A stretch of DNA of 35,939 bases from an uncultured SAR116 cluster alpha proteobacterium (GCA_902539295.1 CACBIM010000018.1:1-35939); one strand, 5' to 3'; positions 1 to 8,541 are shown, counted from the first letter of the stretch. Numbers and translations: made by a program. The notes: a model not told the origin generated them from the letters alone.

Positions 1-1
1 A

Positions 2-1006
2 GGTAAACCATTATCTATAGAAAATAAGATTTTGATACCTGAATTAAATAATGGCCAAGTTCTGGTCAAGATTGCATTTAGTGGCGTTTGCAGAAGTCAA
101 TTAATGGAGGTTAGAGGATATAGAGGCATTGATAATTATCTACCTCACCTGCTTGGTCACGAAGGGTGTGGCCAAGTTGTATCAATAGGTAAAAATGTTA
201 AAAAAGTTGGAGTGGGTGACTGGGTAATTTTGGGGTGGATTAAAGGAAGAGGAATTAATTCAAAAGGCGCAATTTATAGAATAGACAATCATAAAATTAA
301 TTCTGGGCCAGTTACTACATTCAGTACATATTCTGTTGTGTCTGAAAATAGAGTTGTAAAGCTACCAAAAAGTCTACCAAAAGATATTGCGGTTTTATTT
401 GGTTGTGCACTACCAACAGGTGCTGGAATGGTTTTAAATCAAATTAAACCAAAAAGGAATTCTGTGATTGCAATATTTGGTCTAGGGGGTATTGGTCTAA
501 GCTCATTAATAGCATGCAATCATTTTAACTTAAGCAAGGTTATAGCTATAGATATATCAAATGAAAAGTTAGAGATCGCAAAAGATTTTGGTGCAACTCA
601 TACTATAAATCCCAAGATACAAAGTATAAGAAAAGTGATACAAGAAATTACAAATGGTAATGGAGTAGATTACACTATTGAATCTGCTGGGTATACAAAA
701 ACAATTGAAAGTGCGTTTGATTTAGTCAAAATTAATGGTGGAAAATGTTTTTTTGCTTCTCATCCAAAAAAAGGGGATAAAATTAAGATTGATCCTTTTG
801 ACCTAATATCTGGAAAGAATATATATGGATCATGGGGGGGCGGCTGCAAGCCTGACAAAGATATTCCTTTATTGGCAACAATGTATAATGAAGGAAAACT
901 ACCATTGGATAAATTAATCACAAAAAAATATACATTAGATGAAATAAATTTAGCCCTAAATGACCTAGAAAATTTGAAAGTCTTTAGACCACTGATAGTT
1001 TTTTAA
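2..1006 (+). CDS. MDR-family alcohol dehydrogenase (5' end outside window)
   Basis: This is a medium-chain dehydrogenase/reductase, NAD(P)-dependent, that probably oxidises an alcohol or sugar alcohol. The reading frame is open from base 2, and the residues before the first possible start (a TTG at 32) match the family N-terminus (GKPLSIENKILIPEL). The true start is therefore upstream and the entry is partial. Visible motifs are the catalytic-zinc residues in SGVCRSQ, GHEGCG and FGCALPTGAG, and the Rossmann signature GLGGIG. The four-cysteine structural-zinc lobe is absent, replaced by a short GRGINSKG loop. It is followed after 17 bases by the epimerase gene and leads the polyprenyl-sugar gene string, so a sugar substrate is likely but not shown. 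Confidence 0.85.
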   Translation, partial: GKPLSIENKILIPELNNGQVLVKIAFSGVCRSQLMEVRGYRGIDNYLPHLLGHEGCGQVVSIGKNVKKVGVGDWVILGWIKGRGINSKGAIYRIDNHKINSGPVTTFSTYSVVSENRVVKLPKSLPKDIAVLFGCALPTGAGMVLNQIKPKRNSVIAIFGLGGIGLSSLIACNHFNLSKVIAIDISNEKLEIAKDFGATHTINPKIQSIRKVIQEITNGNGVDYTIESAGYTKTIESAFDLVKINGGKCFFASHPKKGDKIKIDPFDLISGKNIYGSWGGGCKPDKDIPLLATMYNEGKLPLDKLITKKYTLDEINLALNDLENLKVFRPLIVF

Positions 1007-1023
1007 ATTGGGTTAATAGTCAA

Positions 1024-1878
1024 ATGATGAAAACAATTATATTTGGATCTTCAGGATTTGTTGGAAGTTTTTTAGATGAAAACTCTGAATATTTCAAAAA
1101 TGAGTTAATTTTTATTGATAGAAAAAAGTGTAACTTATTAAATCAAAGAGAAACAAGTGAGTATGTTTCTAATCTGCCAAATGATAAATATAATATAATA
1201 ATTTTATCAACTATACCAAAAAATAAGATTACAAATTTTGAAGAATTTAAAAGTAACATCCTATTGATAAACAATATTTTATTCTCAATAAAAAAACTTT
1301 CTGTCAACTCAATATTATTTTTTAGTTCAATTGATGTCTATGGTAAAAATCCTACTTTGCCAATTAATGAGAAAACTGACTTATGTCCAGACAATTATTA
1401 TGCTGCATCAAAGTTAATAAATGAAAGTTCAATTTTAAACTTTAAAACAGATGTTCCAAGTGTGATTTTAAGGATGCCTGGTATATATGGAAGCCCTAAT
1501 GATAATATATCAATTATTGGGAGATTTACAGAGGCTATAAAAAATAACCATGAAATTCAAATAAATGGAACAGGTGCTCAGTTACGCGATTATATTTATA
1601 TTGAAGATATTTTAAAAGCTATAGAACTAATTAGTAACAATCCAAAGTCTGGTATCTTCAATTTCGTTACAGGCTATTCAATATCAATATCCTCAATTAT
1701 AAATTTAATTTCATCTTCAATTGGTATAAAACCTCGAATTATTTATAATAAAAAAAATTCTCACAATGATGATTTAAAATTTGATAATAATAAGTTCATT
1801 AGCAGTTACGATTTCTTCAAGTTCACTGATATAAGTAATGGAATAAAAAATTACTTAGAAAAAATTAAATATGGTTGA
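1024..1878 (+). CDS. NAD-dependent epimerase/dehydratase (extended SDR)
   Basis: This 284-residue extended short-chain dehydrogenase probably acts on a nucleotide-activated sugar. It has an N-terminal nucleotide-binding motif GSSGFVG (residues 8-14), a SSIDVYG segment near 101-107, the catalytic YxxxK pair as Tyr126 and Lys130, an RMPGIYG segment, and the LRDYIYIEDI motif typical of sugar epimerases and dehydratases. It starts MMK, so ATG at 1024 or 1027 are both possible. Its end overlaps the next gene by 8 bases, which implies translational coupling to the DprE1-like oxidase. The exact sugar cannot be read from the sequence. Confidence 0.85.
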   Translation: MMKTIIFGSSGFVGSFLDENSEYFKNELIFIDRKKCNLLNQRETSEYVSNLPNDKYNIIILSTIPKNKITNFEEFKSNILLINNILFSIKKLSVNSILFFSSIDVYGKNPTLPINEKTDLCPDNYYAASKLINESSILNFKTDVPSVILRMPGIYGSPNDNISIIGRFTEAIKNNHEIQINGTGAQLRDYIYIEDILKAIELISNNPKSGIFNFVTGYSISISSIINLISSSIGIKPRIIYNKKNSHNDDLKFDNNKFISSYDFFKFTDISNGIKNYLEKIKYG

Positions 1879-3298
1879 AAATAATTTTTTAAATTTTCCA
1901 AATAAGTTATCTAACACTAAATTTACCTCTGTTACTGGTTACACCGAGACCTTGAAGGCTTTAAGTAAAGTAATTTATCCAAGGAATATCAAAGACTGCA
2001 TAAATTTAATCCAAGATGCAAAATCAAATGGTTTAACTATTTGTCCTCGGGGCAAAGGTTATACATATGGTGATATGATAATTAATTCTAATGAAATTAT
2101 TTTAGACACATCTTTAATGAAGAATATTGTTGCTTGGGATAAAAGAAAGGGGGTTATTACAGTTCAACCTGGAGTTACATTCGCCGAAATCTTTAAGATT
2201 ACCCTTTTGGACAATTGGACACTTTCTTCATGTCCTGGTGGGTTAGACATTACAATAGGAGGTTCAATATCAAATAATGTACATGGAAAAGATACATGGA
2301 AAAGAGGGAATTTTGGTGAACAAGTTTTAAGTTTAAAAATGATAAATGCAGAAGGAAATATAATAGAAATTAAAAAAGGGAGTAATGATCTATTCCTCTC
2401 TGTCATTGGAGGAATGGGATTATTAGGCATCATTATAGAGGCAAAGTTAAAACTATTTAAAATCCCATCTCCATATGTTGAGATAAAAAATATTTCATCA
2501 AAAAACATAACTGAAACAATAGAAATTCTTGAAAAAGAAAAAAATTCATCAGACTTTTCTGTTGCTTGGGTTGATTGTTTCTCAAGAAATAATATTGGTA
2601 GGGGTTATGTATCATTAGCAAAATGGATACAAACTAATAAGACTGTCAACAATGAAATTTTAAATCAATCTGTTACAAAAAACAAAAGAATATTCAATAT
2701 AATTCCATCTAAACCATTTTGGTTTTTTGCGAGACCATTTTTTAGGCCACTTAATATTAAGATTTTAAATTCAATTAATTATTATTATCATAGTAAATTT
2801 ACTAGTGAAAAAAATATTAATATAGATTTATTTACTAATTATAATTTTATGCATAACAAAATACCTGATATTAGGGAAGTTTATAGACCATATGGTTTTT
2901 TAGAATTCCAGCCAATTATACCTTTTGCTTGTAGTATTAAAAATATAACTGAAATAATAAAAATTTCACAAAAATATAATTGTGAATCATTATTATGTGG
3001 TATGAAGTTTCATAAAAAAGACGATTTTTATCTGTCTTATTCATGTGATGGTATTAGCTTAGGTATAGATATACAACTAGCAGGAAGAAAACAAGAAATT
3101 GTTAAAAAATTTTATAATGAACTATTTGATTATACTTCTGATGTTGACGGAAAAATATATTTAGCTAAAGATGAGAAATTAGATTGTACTTACTTTAAAA
3201 AAATGTTTCCAAAATATAAAAAATTCTTATCAACTAAAAATGATGTGGACCCAAACTGTCTATTTTCCTCTAATATGTATAAAAGATTATTTTCATAA
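1871..3298 (+). CDS. dprE1: DprE1-type FAD-dependent decaprenylphosphoryl-ribose 2-oxidase homologue
   Basis: This 475-residue FAD-linked oxidase is of the DprE1 kind. In mycobacteria DprE1 (Rv3790) oxidises the 2'-OH of polyprenylphosphoryl-ribofuranose to the keto intermediate. The FAD-binding N-terminal half shows PRGKGYTYGD (residues 59-68), the PGG...GGSISNNVHGKD block (His138 matches Mtb His132), GNFGEQV and the GGMGLLGIIIEA segment. The substrate half ends with IYLAKDE, where Lys433 matches Mtb Lys418, and the C-terminus VDPNCLFSSNMYKRL closely parallels DprE1. The position of Mtb Cys387, the benzothiazinone target, is Gly398 here. The gene overlaps the epimerase and is followed by two small membrane proteins and an SDR. 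Family assignment is strong; the substrate is inferred. Confidence 0.8.
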   Translation: MVENNFLNFPNKLSNTKFTSVTGYTETLKALSKVIYPRNIKDCINLIQDAKSNGLTICPRGKGYTYGDMIINSNEIILDTSLMKNIVAWDKRKGVITVQPGVTFAEIFKITLLDNWTLSSCPGGLDITIGGSISNNVHGKDTWKRGNFGEQVLSLKMINAEGNIIEIKKGSNDLFLSVIGGMGLLGIIIEAKLKLFKIPSPYVEIKNISSKNITETIEILEKEKNSSDFSVAWVDCFSRNNIGRGYVSLAKWIQTNKTVNNEILNQSVTKNKRIFNIIPSKPFWFFARPFFRPLNIKILNSINYYYHSKFTSEKNINIDLFTNYNFMHNKIPDIREVYRPYGFLEFQPIIPFACSIKNITEIIKISQKYNCESLLCGMKFHKKDDFYLSYSCDGISLGIDIQLAGRKQEIVKKFYNELFDYTSDVDGKIYLAKDEKLDCTYFKKMFPKYKKFLSTKNDVDPNCLFSSNMYKRLFS

Positions 3299-3307
3299 AA
3301 GAATTTT

Positions 3308-3817
3308 ATGTATCCAGTATTATCTTGTTTAGCGCTATCACCAATTATAATTTTTTATCATTTATTAATATGTAATATTATCCGAAATAGAGATATTTCA
3401 ATTAAAGCGATGTTTACTAGTTTCCTTTTATTTTTTATCTCAGTTTTTGTTTATTTAAATTTTTATTTAGACATTGATATTTCTCCATATATTTTTATTT
3501 GTGTTTTTTCCACTTCTATTTCTATATGCCTTATCTATATGGAGTGTTTTTCAATGGTTTGCAGGGGTTTTTCAATGAGGATTATAACAGACATCCATAA
3601 AAATAACGGATTAAGGGTTGAGGAAATTATATCAGGTTATTCAGATGGAAGAGGAATTGAATGGCTGTTAAAAAAAAGAATTGATGGTCTAGTTAAATTT
3701 GGTTTTTTAATTCAAAATAATAATAAATTACTTGTTAAGTCTTTAACGATCGTTTCTATAATAAAGTTATCTGAAATCTATAAAGATTTATTGAAAATAG
3801 GAAAAGGTGGAGTGTAA
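3308..3817 (+). CDS. Small membrane protein with C-terminal winged-helix-like tail, copy 1
   Basis: I do not recognise this 169-residue protein. About 80 N-terminal residues form three hydrophobic segments. They are followed by a soluble basic tail that begins with SMRIITDI and contains KKRIDGLVKFGFLI, a helix-helix-strand pattern reminiscent of a winged-helix domain. The next gene encodes a protein of the same size and layout whose tail aligns with this one (SLRIMSEI, then PRLNLLVTNKWLRV), so the two look like a tandem duplication. The gene begins 9 bases after dprE1 and is only one base from copy 2, so it belongs to the same transcript. A role as a membrane-bound accessory or regulator of the oxidase/reductase pair is speculation. 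Confidence 0.75.
   Translation: MYPVLSCLALSPIIIFYHLLICNIIRNRDISIKAMFTSFLLFFISVFVYLNFYLDIDISPYIFICVFSTSISICLIYMECFSMVCRGFSMRIITDIHKNNGLRVEEIISGYSDGRGIEWLLKKRIDGLVKFGFLIQNNNKLLVKSLTIVSIIKLSEIYKDLLKIGKGGV
3805..3812 (+). promoter_or_regulatory. Shine-Dalgarno that fixes the start of membrane protein copy 2
   Basis: AGGTGGAG lies within the last codons of copy 1, six bases before the ATG at 3819. It is one of the clearest ribosome binding sites in a window where most are weak. It supports the ATG over the in-frame GTG at 3807 and suggests coupled translation of the two paralogues. Confidence 0.6.
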
Positions 3818-3818
3818 A

Positions 3819-4322
3819 ATGTCAACATCCATATTAGTATTATTTTCCATTTTGGTAAATGTTGTTTTTTTTATATTACATTTTTGTGTTTGGAGGTTTA
3901 AGAAAAATAATTCACCAAAATTAGGCTTGTTATCATTAATTTTTTTAACTACGTATGTAATATTTTGTTTTTCGTTTTTTGTTTTTTTCAATATGAGTAT
4001 AGATAAACATTTTTGGTTAACTGCACCAACATCATTTTGTATTTTTATTTTGTATCTTCATTTTTATATAGGCATGCTTAAGTCTGTTTCTCTAAGGATA
4101 ATGTCTGAAATTATTGCAAGAAATGAAATGAACATTGATATTAGAGAACTTAAAAAAATTTATTCTTTCGAAAAAATGGTAGAACCAAGATTAAATTTAC
4201 TCGTAACCAATAAATGGTTAAGGGTTAAAAATAATAAATATTACTGTACAAAGTTGTCAAAAAACATAGCATTTATTAATTTGCTTTTTCACAAACTTTT
4301 TCGTTTAAATATTACAGGGTAA
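3819..4322 (+). CDS. Small membrane protein with C-terminal winged-helix-like tail, copy 2
   Basis: This 167-residue protein is the probable paralogue of the preceding gene: three hydrophobic segments (roughly residues 5-25, 36-60 and 68-88), then SLRIMSEI and a basic tail of about 75 residues. A GTG at 3807 would add four residues, but the ATG at 3819 lies at the right distance behind a good Shine-Dalgarno sequence (AGGTGGAG at 3805-3812) that sits inside the end of copy 1, so I prefer the ATG. No enzymatic motif is visible. It lies between the dprE1-like gene and the SDR, where mycobacteria have dprE1 directly followed by dprE2. Confidence 0.75.
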   Translation: MSTSILVLFSILVNVVFFILHFCVWRFKKNNSPKLGLLSLIFLTTYVIFCFSFFVFFNMSIDKHFWLTAPTSFCIFILYLHFYIGMLKSVSLRIMSEIIARNEMNIDIRELKKIYSFEKMVEPRLNLLVTNKWLRVKNNKYYCTKLSKNIAFINLLFHKLFRLNITG

Positions 4323-4334
4323 TAATTACTTAAT

Positions 4335-5120
4335 ATGATTGAATTTAAGAATAAACTTGTATTAATTACTGGTGCCTCCTCTGGTATCGGAGCTGCCACG
4401 GCATATGAATTTGCAAAACAAAAAGCATCTTTGGCTTTAGTAGGAAGAAATGAAGATAGACTCAAAATTGTGAAAAGAAAGGCAACTGAAATTGGAGCTA
4501 ATAGTGAGTATTTTATTTTTGATTTATACAAACTAGATATGATTGAAGATTTAATAGACAAGATAGAAAACCATTTTTCTACCAATATAAGTTTTTTGAT
4601 TAATTCTGCTGGATTTGGGGTTTTAGGTTTAGTTGACAATGTTCCGATAGAAGAATTCAAAAAAAATATGGAAATTAATTTTTACTCACCCTTAAAGATT
4701 ATTCAAAGAATTCTTCCAATGATGAAAAAGAAGAATTTTGGGCAAATTATAAACTTATTTTCAGGTGTTGGAAAAAGAGGGTTACCAGGAGTATCATCTT
4801 ATTGTGCAAGTAAATTTGCATTAAATGGTCTTTTTGAAAGTTTAAGAGTTGAGGTTCAAAAATATAATATAGATGTCATCTTAGTATCACCTGGCCTAGT
4901 TAAAACAAACTTTGAAAATAATTTAAAAATCTTTGGTGATTTAAAAGAAACATTTACAAAAGGTAATAAAGTATCACCAGACTATGTCGCAAAACAAATT
5001 TTATACGCTTCTATGAGAAGAAAACGAGAAATTATTCTTTCTCATAAAACAAAATTAGGCATTCATGCTAATTATTGGATACCATCATTACTTGACAAAA
5101 TATTAGCTAAGAAAATATGA
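4335..5120 (+). CDS. Classical SDR oxidoreductase, candidate DprE2-role reductase
   Basis: This 261-residue classical short-chain dehydrogenase carries TGASSGIG (residues 12-19), NSAG (90-93), a catalytic Ser at 143 and YCASK with Tyr156 and Lys160, so it should be an active NAD(P)H-dependent reductase. In mycobacteria DprE2 (Rv3791), also an SDR, reduces the keto product of DprE1 to polyprenylphosphoryl-arabinofuranose. Position in this operon suggests the same role. However, the sequence is a rather generic SDR with a textbook glycine motif, unlike the altered motif of mycobacterial DprE2. The C-terminus is hydrophobic and basic (YWIPSLLDKILAKKI), as in membrane-associated SDRs. Its stop overlaps the next start (ATGA at 5117-5120). 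Confidence 0.85.
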   Translation: MIEFKNKLVLITGASSGIGAATAYEFAKQKASLALVGRNEDRLKIVKRKATEIGANSEYFIFDLYKLDMIEDLIDKIENHFSTNISFLINSAGFGVLGLVDNVPIEEFKKNMEINFYSPLKIIQRILPMMKKKNFGQIINLFSGVGKRGLPGVSSYCASKFALNGLFESLRVEVQKYNIDVILVSPGLVKTNFENNLKIFGDLKETFTKGNKVSPDYVAKQILYASMRRKREIILSHKTKLGIHANYWIPSLLDKILAKKI

Positions 5121-6019
5121 CAAATTTTATTTCAATAGATTGTCATGCTCATTATGAACCTAAGATCTTAAATGCTAATGGTATTTTAAAAAGAATGAAA
5201 GAACATGGAATAGAAAAAACATGTTTGATGTCCGCCGTGACCAAAGAACCTATCTATAAAAAGTCTGATTTTTTAATGGGCATTCAAAGGACTTTCTTAC
5301 AAAATTCAATACTATGGTATATTGCTAAAAAATTAGATAAAGGTTTTCACAAAAATAAAGGACAATGGGACCCATGGTATAGAAAATTCTTATTTAAAGG
5401 GGAAAGTTACGAGATTGTTCAAAAACCAGACAATAAGTCTGTTTTTGAAGTAGCAGAAAAACATCCAGATTTTTTTTATAGTTGGATTTTTTTAAATCCC
5501 TCTATAAATGAATGGAAGAAAGAATTTTTAACGTGGCAGTCTCATTCAAAATCAATTGGAATAAAATTACATCCTTTTTGGCATAGGTATTCTTTAGAAA
5601 AAGCAGTTGAAGTAGCTAAATTTTCAGAAAAATATAATTTACCCATTATGATACATTTAGGGTTTGATAAAATTGATAATGTAAGAGAGTTTTTAAATTG
5701 TTGTAGGAAAAATATTATAATTTTTTCACATGCTGGTTTTCCTTTTTATAAGTGGATTTGGCCATTAATTAAAAAGCATAAAAATTGCTATGTTGACTTT
5801 TCAAGTCATCATGTTAGCAAAAAAATTATTGAAGATTGTGTTGATGCTCTTGGTCCTGATAGATGTTTATATGGAACTGATGATCCATATGGAGATGATA
5901 ACGCAGGTATTATAATTAAAAATTGGATTAAAAATTTAAATATTAACGATAAAGAAAAAAGACTAATTCTTTCTCAAAATTCAAAAAAAATTTTAAAAAA
6001 AATTACTTATATCAAATGA
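5117..6019 (+). CDS. Amidohydrolase-2 family metal-dependent hydrolase (TIM barrel)
   Basis: This 300-residue protein is of the ACMSD-like amidohydrolase family, which catalyses hydrolysis or decarboxylation with a metal in a TIM barrel. Metal-site motifs are all present: DCHAH (His10, His12), GIKLHP (Lys150, His152), PIMIHLG (His180), SHAG (His205) and YGTDDP (Asp255/256). A long insert between residues about 50 and 110 is aromatic and basic. It overlaps the SDR upstream and the glycosyltransferase downstream by 4 bases each, so it is a core member of this operon. No step in known polyprenyl-arabinose synthesis needs such an enzyme, so its role here is unknown. Confidence 0.8.
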   Translation: MTNFISIDCHAHYEPKILNANGILKRMKEHGIEKTCLMSAVTKEPIYKKSDFLMGIQRTFLQNSILWYIAKKLDKGFHKNKGQWDPWYRKFLFKGESYEIVQKPDNKSVFEVAEKHPDFFYSWIFLNPSINEWKKEFLTWQSHSKSIGIKLHPFWHRYSLEKAVEVAKFSEKYNLPIMIHLGFDKIDNVREFLNCCRKNIIIFSHAGFPFYKWIWPLIKKHKNCYVDFSSHHVSKKIIEDCVDALGPDRCLYGTDDPYGDDNAGIIIKNWIKNLNINDKEKRLILSQNSKKILKKITYIK

Positions 6020-6759
6020 GAAATTTTAATAAAAAAAATAATACAATATCTTTCTTTGTTCCTTGTCTAAATGAAGAAAAAAATATTGAAAATACAATAA
6101 ATAATATAATTAAATCAGTAAAAAAAACAGACTTCAATTTCGAAATAATTATTGTTGATGATAATTCAACTGATAATACAAAAGGTATAATTTTAGATTT
6201 TAAAAAAAATAATCCTACCTTAAATATTACTTTGGTTGAAAATAAAATAACAATGGGATTAGGAAGGAATTATGTAGATACTGCATTTATTGCTAATGGT
6301 AGATATTATATGTTAATTAATGGTGATAATGCCGAACCTAAAGAAACTATTTTAACTATTTTAAAAGAAATTGGAAAAGCAGATATAATTATTCCTTTTT
6401 TTGACAATCAAGATAATAGGGATATTTTTAGAGTATTAATATCTAAAACGTTTACATCTTTAATAAATTTTATTAGTGGCTATAGAATAAAATATTATAA
6501 TGGTCCAGTAGTGCATTTAAGGTTTAATGTAATGAGGTGGAGCCCAGATACTCATGGATTTGCTTACCAAGCAGAGCTTATCACTCGTACACTTGATGAG
6601 AAAGCAACATACAGACATGTTATAATTAAGAATTTAAATAGATCTTCTGGTAAAAGTAAAGCATTCACTATACAGAATATAATGTCTGTTTCTCATAGTA
6701 TTTTACAGATCTTACTGAGAAGGCTTAGATGGATATTATTCTATAGAAATCGCATTTGA
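6016..6759 (+). CDS. GT2-family glycosyltransferase (polyprenyl-phosphate sugar synthase-like)
   Basis: This 247-residue family-2 glycosyltransferase resembles dolichyl/polyprenyl-phosphate mannosyl- or glucosyltransferases. The N-terminus FFVPCLNEEKNIENT and VDDNSTDNT (Asp48/49) form the nucleotide-sugar site. The usual DxD metal motif is represented by NGDN (residues 102-105). It ends in a basic segment (LRRLRWILFYRNRI) but has no added membrane domain. Such enzymes make lipid-linked sugars for GT-C transferases, and the next gene encodes a GT-C-like protein, which fits. Start ATG overlaps the preceding stop. Confidence 0.85.
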   Translation: MRNFNKKNNTISFFVPCLNEEKNIENTINNIIKSVKKTDFNFEIIIVDDNSTDNTKGIILDFKKNNPTLNITLVENKITMGLGRNYVDTAFIANGRYYMLINGDNAEPKETILTILKEIGKADIIIPFFDNQDNRDIFRVLISKTFTSLINFISGYRIKYYNGPVVHLRFNVMRWSPDTHGFAYQAELITRTLDEKATYRHVIIKNLNRSSGKSKAFTIQNIMSVSHSILQILLRRLRWILFYRNRI

Positions 6760-6772
6760 CAAATTATTTTTT

Positions 6773-8260
6773 ATGGAAAAAGTAAACTTTTTAAAACATT
6801 ATAAAATATTAAATATTGTATTTTTATACTTTTTTATAATTCTTATTTGGGTTTTATATTATTTTATAGATGCTGATTATTCATTTAATTATAATGAGAA
6901 TATATTTGTTTTAGATTGGCACAAAGAACTTCAATATTTAAGTTTAATAAAATCCTCTCTGTCAAATTTAATTGTTCCATTTCATGTGCCCAACCTACCT
7001 GAATTTGGTTTTACAAATAAATTCTTAGGCACGCCTATATATACATTGTTTTTTCACTCTTTTGGACTTCTATTTTTAAGTGAATTTAAATTCCATCTTA
7101 TAAATCATTTAATCTTTTATTCATTAGGTTTTTTGGGATGCCTTTTATTCAAGAAACGATATTCTTTAACTTTTATAAGCTTTTTTTTCTTAACATTAAC
7201 CTTCAATTTATATGGTGGTTTTATTACAAAGGTTTCATCTTATGGCCCAAGTATGCTTGGATATTATATGATACCATTAATATTTTATTATTTTATTAAA
7301 ATATCAGAAAATGAAAATGATGATATTAACAATAACCTATTATATATTGTATTATTTTCATTAAGTTTATCTCTAGTTATGATGAATGGTTCTCTACATT
7401 ATTTTGTCCAACTACTAACATTTATAATATTTTGGTTTATTTTTAATTTAAGAAAATTTAAAATATTTATGCTTATTGGTATTTTTACTTTTTTATTGTT
7501 GTCATATAAGGTCTTACCAGCTTCTTTAGTATTTGGAATAGAAGGAAATATTAGGGAAGTACACGGTTATACTCTAAATCCTGAATTTTTTTTACAAACA
7601 TTTATTTCAATTAGAGGAATTTTAGATACTGGATTGTTTATGTCTAAAAATAACCCTTTTGGATATCAAGAATATTCTAATTATATATCAATTGTTGGTT
7701 TAATGGTTATTTTTGTTTTTGGAATAACTCATTATTTAATTTCAAATAATTCAAGAGTAAAAATTAAAAGTTTTATTTTACCTATATGTATTCTATTTAT
7801 TTGTGCATTTGAAAACTTTAGACTTTATATAATACCTGATTTTTTACCGCTTTTAAATGCTGAATCTAGAACAATGGGTTATATTTCAATTATTTTTCTT
7901 ATTCTTTTATTCATATCTACAATTAATTTAGATCAATGGTATAAAAGAAATATTTCTATTAAAGTAAATATTCTTTGTATTTTTTCTATGCTAGTGCATA
8001 CTTTTTATTTATTTTTAAATATATTTTTTTGGAGAATTCAATACATCCAAAACTTACTTGTTAATGATCCCAGAGCTACAAAAGAGTTTTCTGGAAATAA
8101 AATTTTAACTTCTACAAAATTGTTCATAAATAACGATTATTCAGATACAATATATATTTATTCATTCTATTGTGGTCTCTTTATAACAATATTAACTATC
8201 ATTTTAATTTCAGCATTTTTAATAATAAGGTTTGACATTAGAAAAAAAACTTTTCTTTAA
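6773..8260 (+). CDS. Large polytopic membrane protein, GT-C-like
   Basis: This 495-residue protein has about 11-13 hydrophobic segments, starting with one near residues 12-30 and a first exterior loop containing DWHKELQYLSLIKSSL and FLGTPIYTLF. Layout, a charged first loop followed by many helices, resembles GT-C lipid-dependent glycosyltransferases and YfhO-like proteins, but I see no decisive catalytic motif. It is the last gene of the + strand string, 13 bases after the GT2 gene. It would be a candidate acceptor-side transferase or glycan translocation protein in the same pathway. Confidence 0.7.
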   Translation: MEKVNFLKHYKILNIVFLYFFIILIWVLYYFIDADYSFNYNENIFVLDWHKELQYLSLIKSSLSNLIVPFHVPNLPEFGFTNKFLGTPIYTLFFHSFGLLFLSEFKFHLINHLIFYSLGFLGCLLFKKRYSLTFISFFFLTLTFNLYGGFITKVSSYGPSMLGYYMIPLIFYYFIKISENENDDINNNLLYIVLFSLSLSLVMMNGSLHYFVQLLTFIIFWFIFNLRKFKIFMLIGIFTFLLLSYKVLPASLVFGIEGNIREVHGYTLNPEFFLQTFISIRGILDTGLFMSKNNPFGYQEYSNYISIVGLMVIFVFGITHYLISNNSRVKIKSFILPICILFICAFENFRLYIIPDFLPLLNAESRTMGYISIIFLILLFISTINLDQWYKRNISIKVNILCIFSMLVHTFYLFLNIFFWRIQYIQNLLVNDPRATKEFSGNKILTSTKLFINNDYSDTIYIYSFYCGLFITILTIILISAFLIIRFDIRKKTFL

Positions 8261-8505
8261 ATGTATAAATTTTTTTTGTATGCTTTTTTTAAAATGAATT
8301 TCATTAATTCAGAAGACAAATAAACAATAAATTTTTGTATATTATATATTTATTACTAACAGACTCCTAAAACCACCTTCTGAACCTTAAACTACTCTAC
8401 CCCTGATATTATACATAAAACTACAACATCCTCTTTATGCATATGAAAGTCATTAAAATGTTAAATAGTTATAATACCTATCTATCGCAGTACTCATGAA
8501 TATAT

Positions 8506-8541
8506 TACCCCCAATGTTGGATACGGCTCATGCAGGGGGTA
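8506..8541. other. Short C5/G5 stem-loop in the spacer
   Basis: TACCCCC (8506-8512) pairs with GGGGGTA (8535-8541) across a 22-base loop. The five consecutive G:C pairs stand out in AT-rich DNA. There is no clean T-tract immediately after, so it is not a convincing intrinsic terminator. It could be part of a processed 3' end or a small RNA. Confidence 0.3.

Noticed and set aside
2164-2508. A - strand open frame inside the dprE1-like gene
   Set aside because: It lies wholly within a gene with strong motif support and shows no recognisable features.
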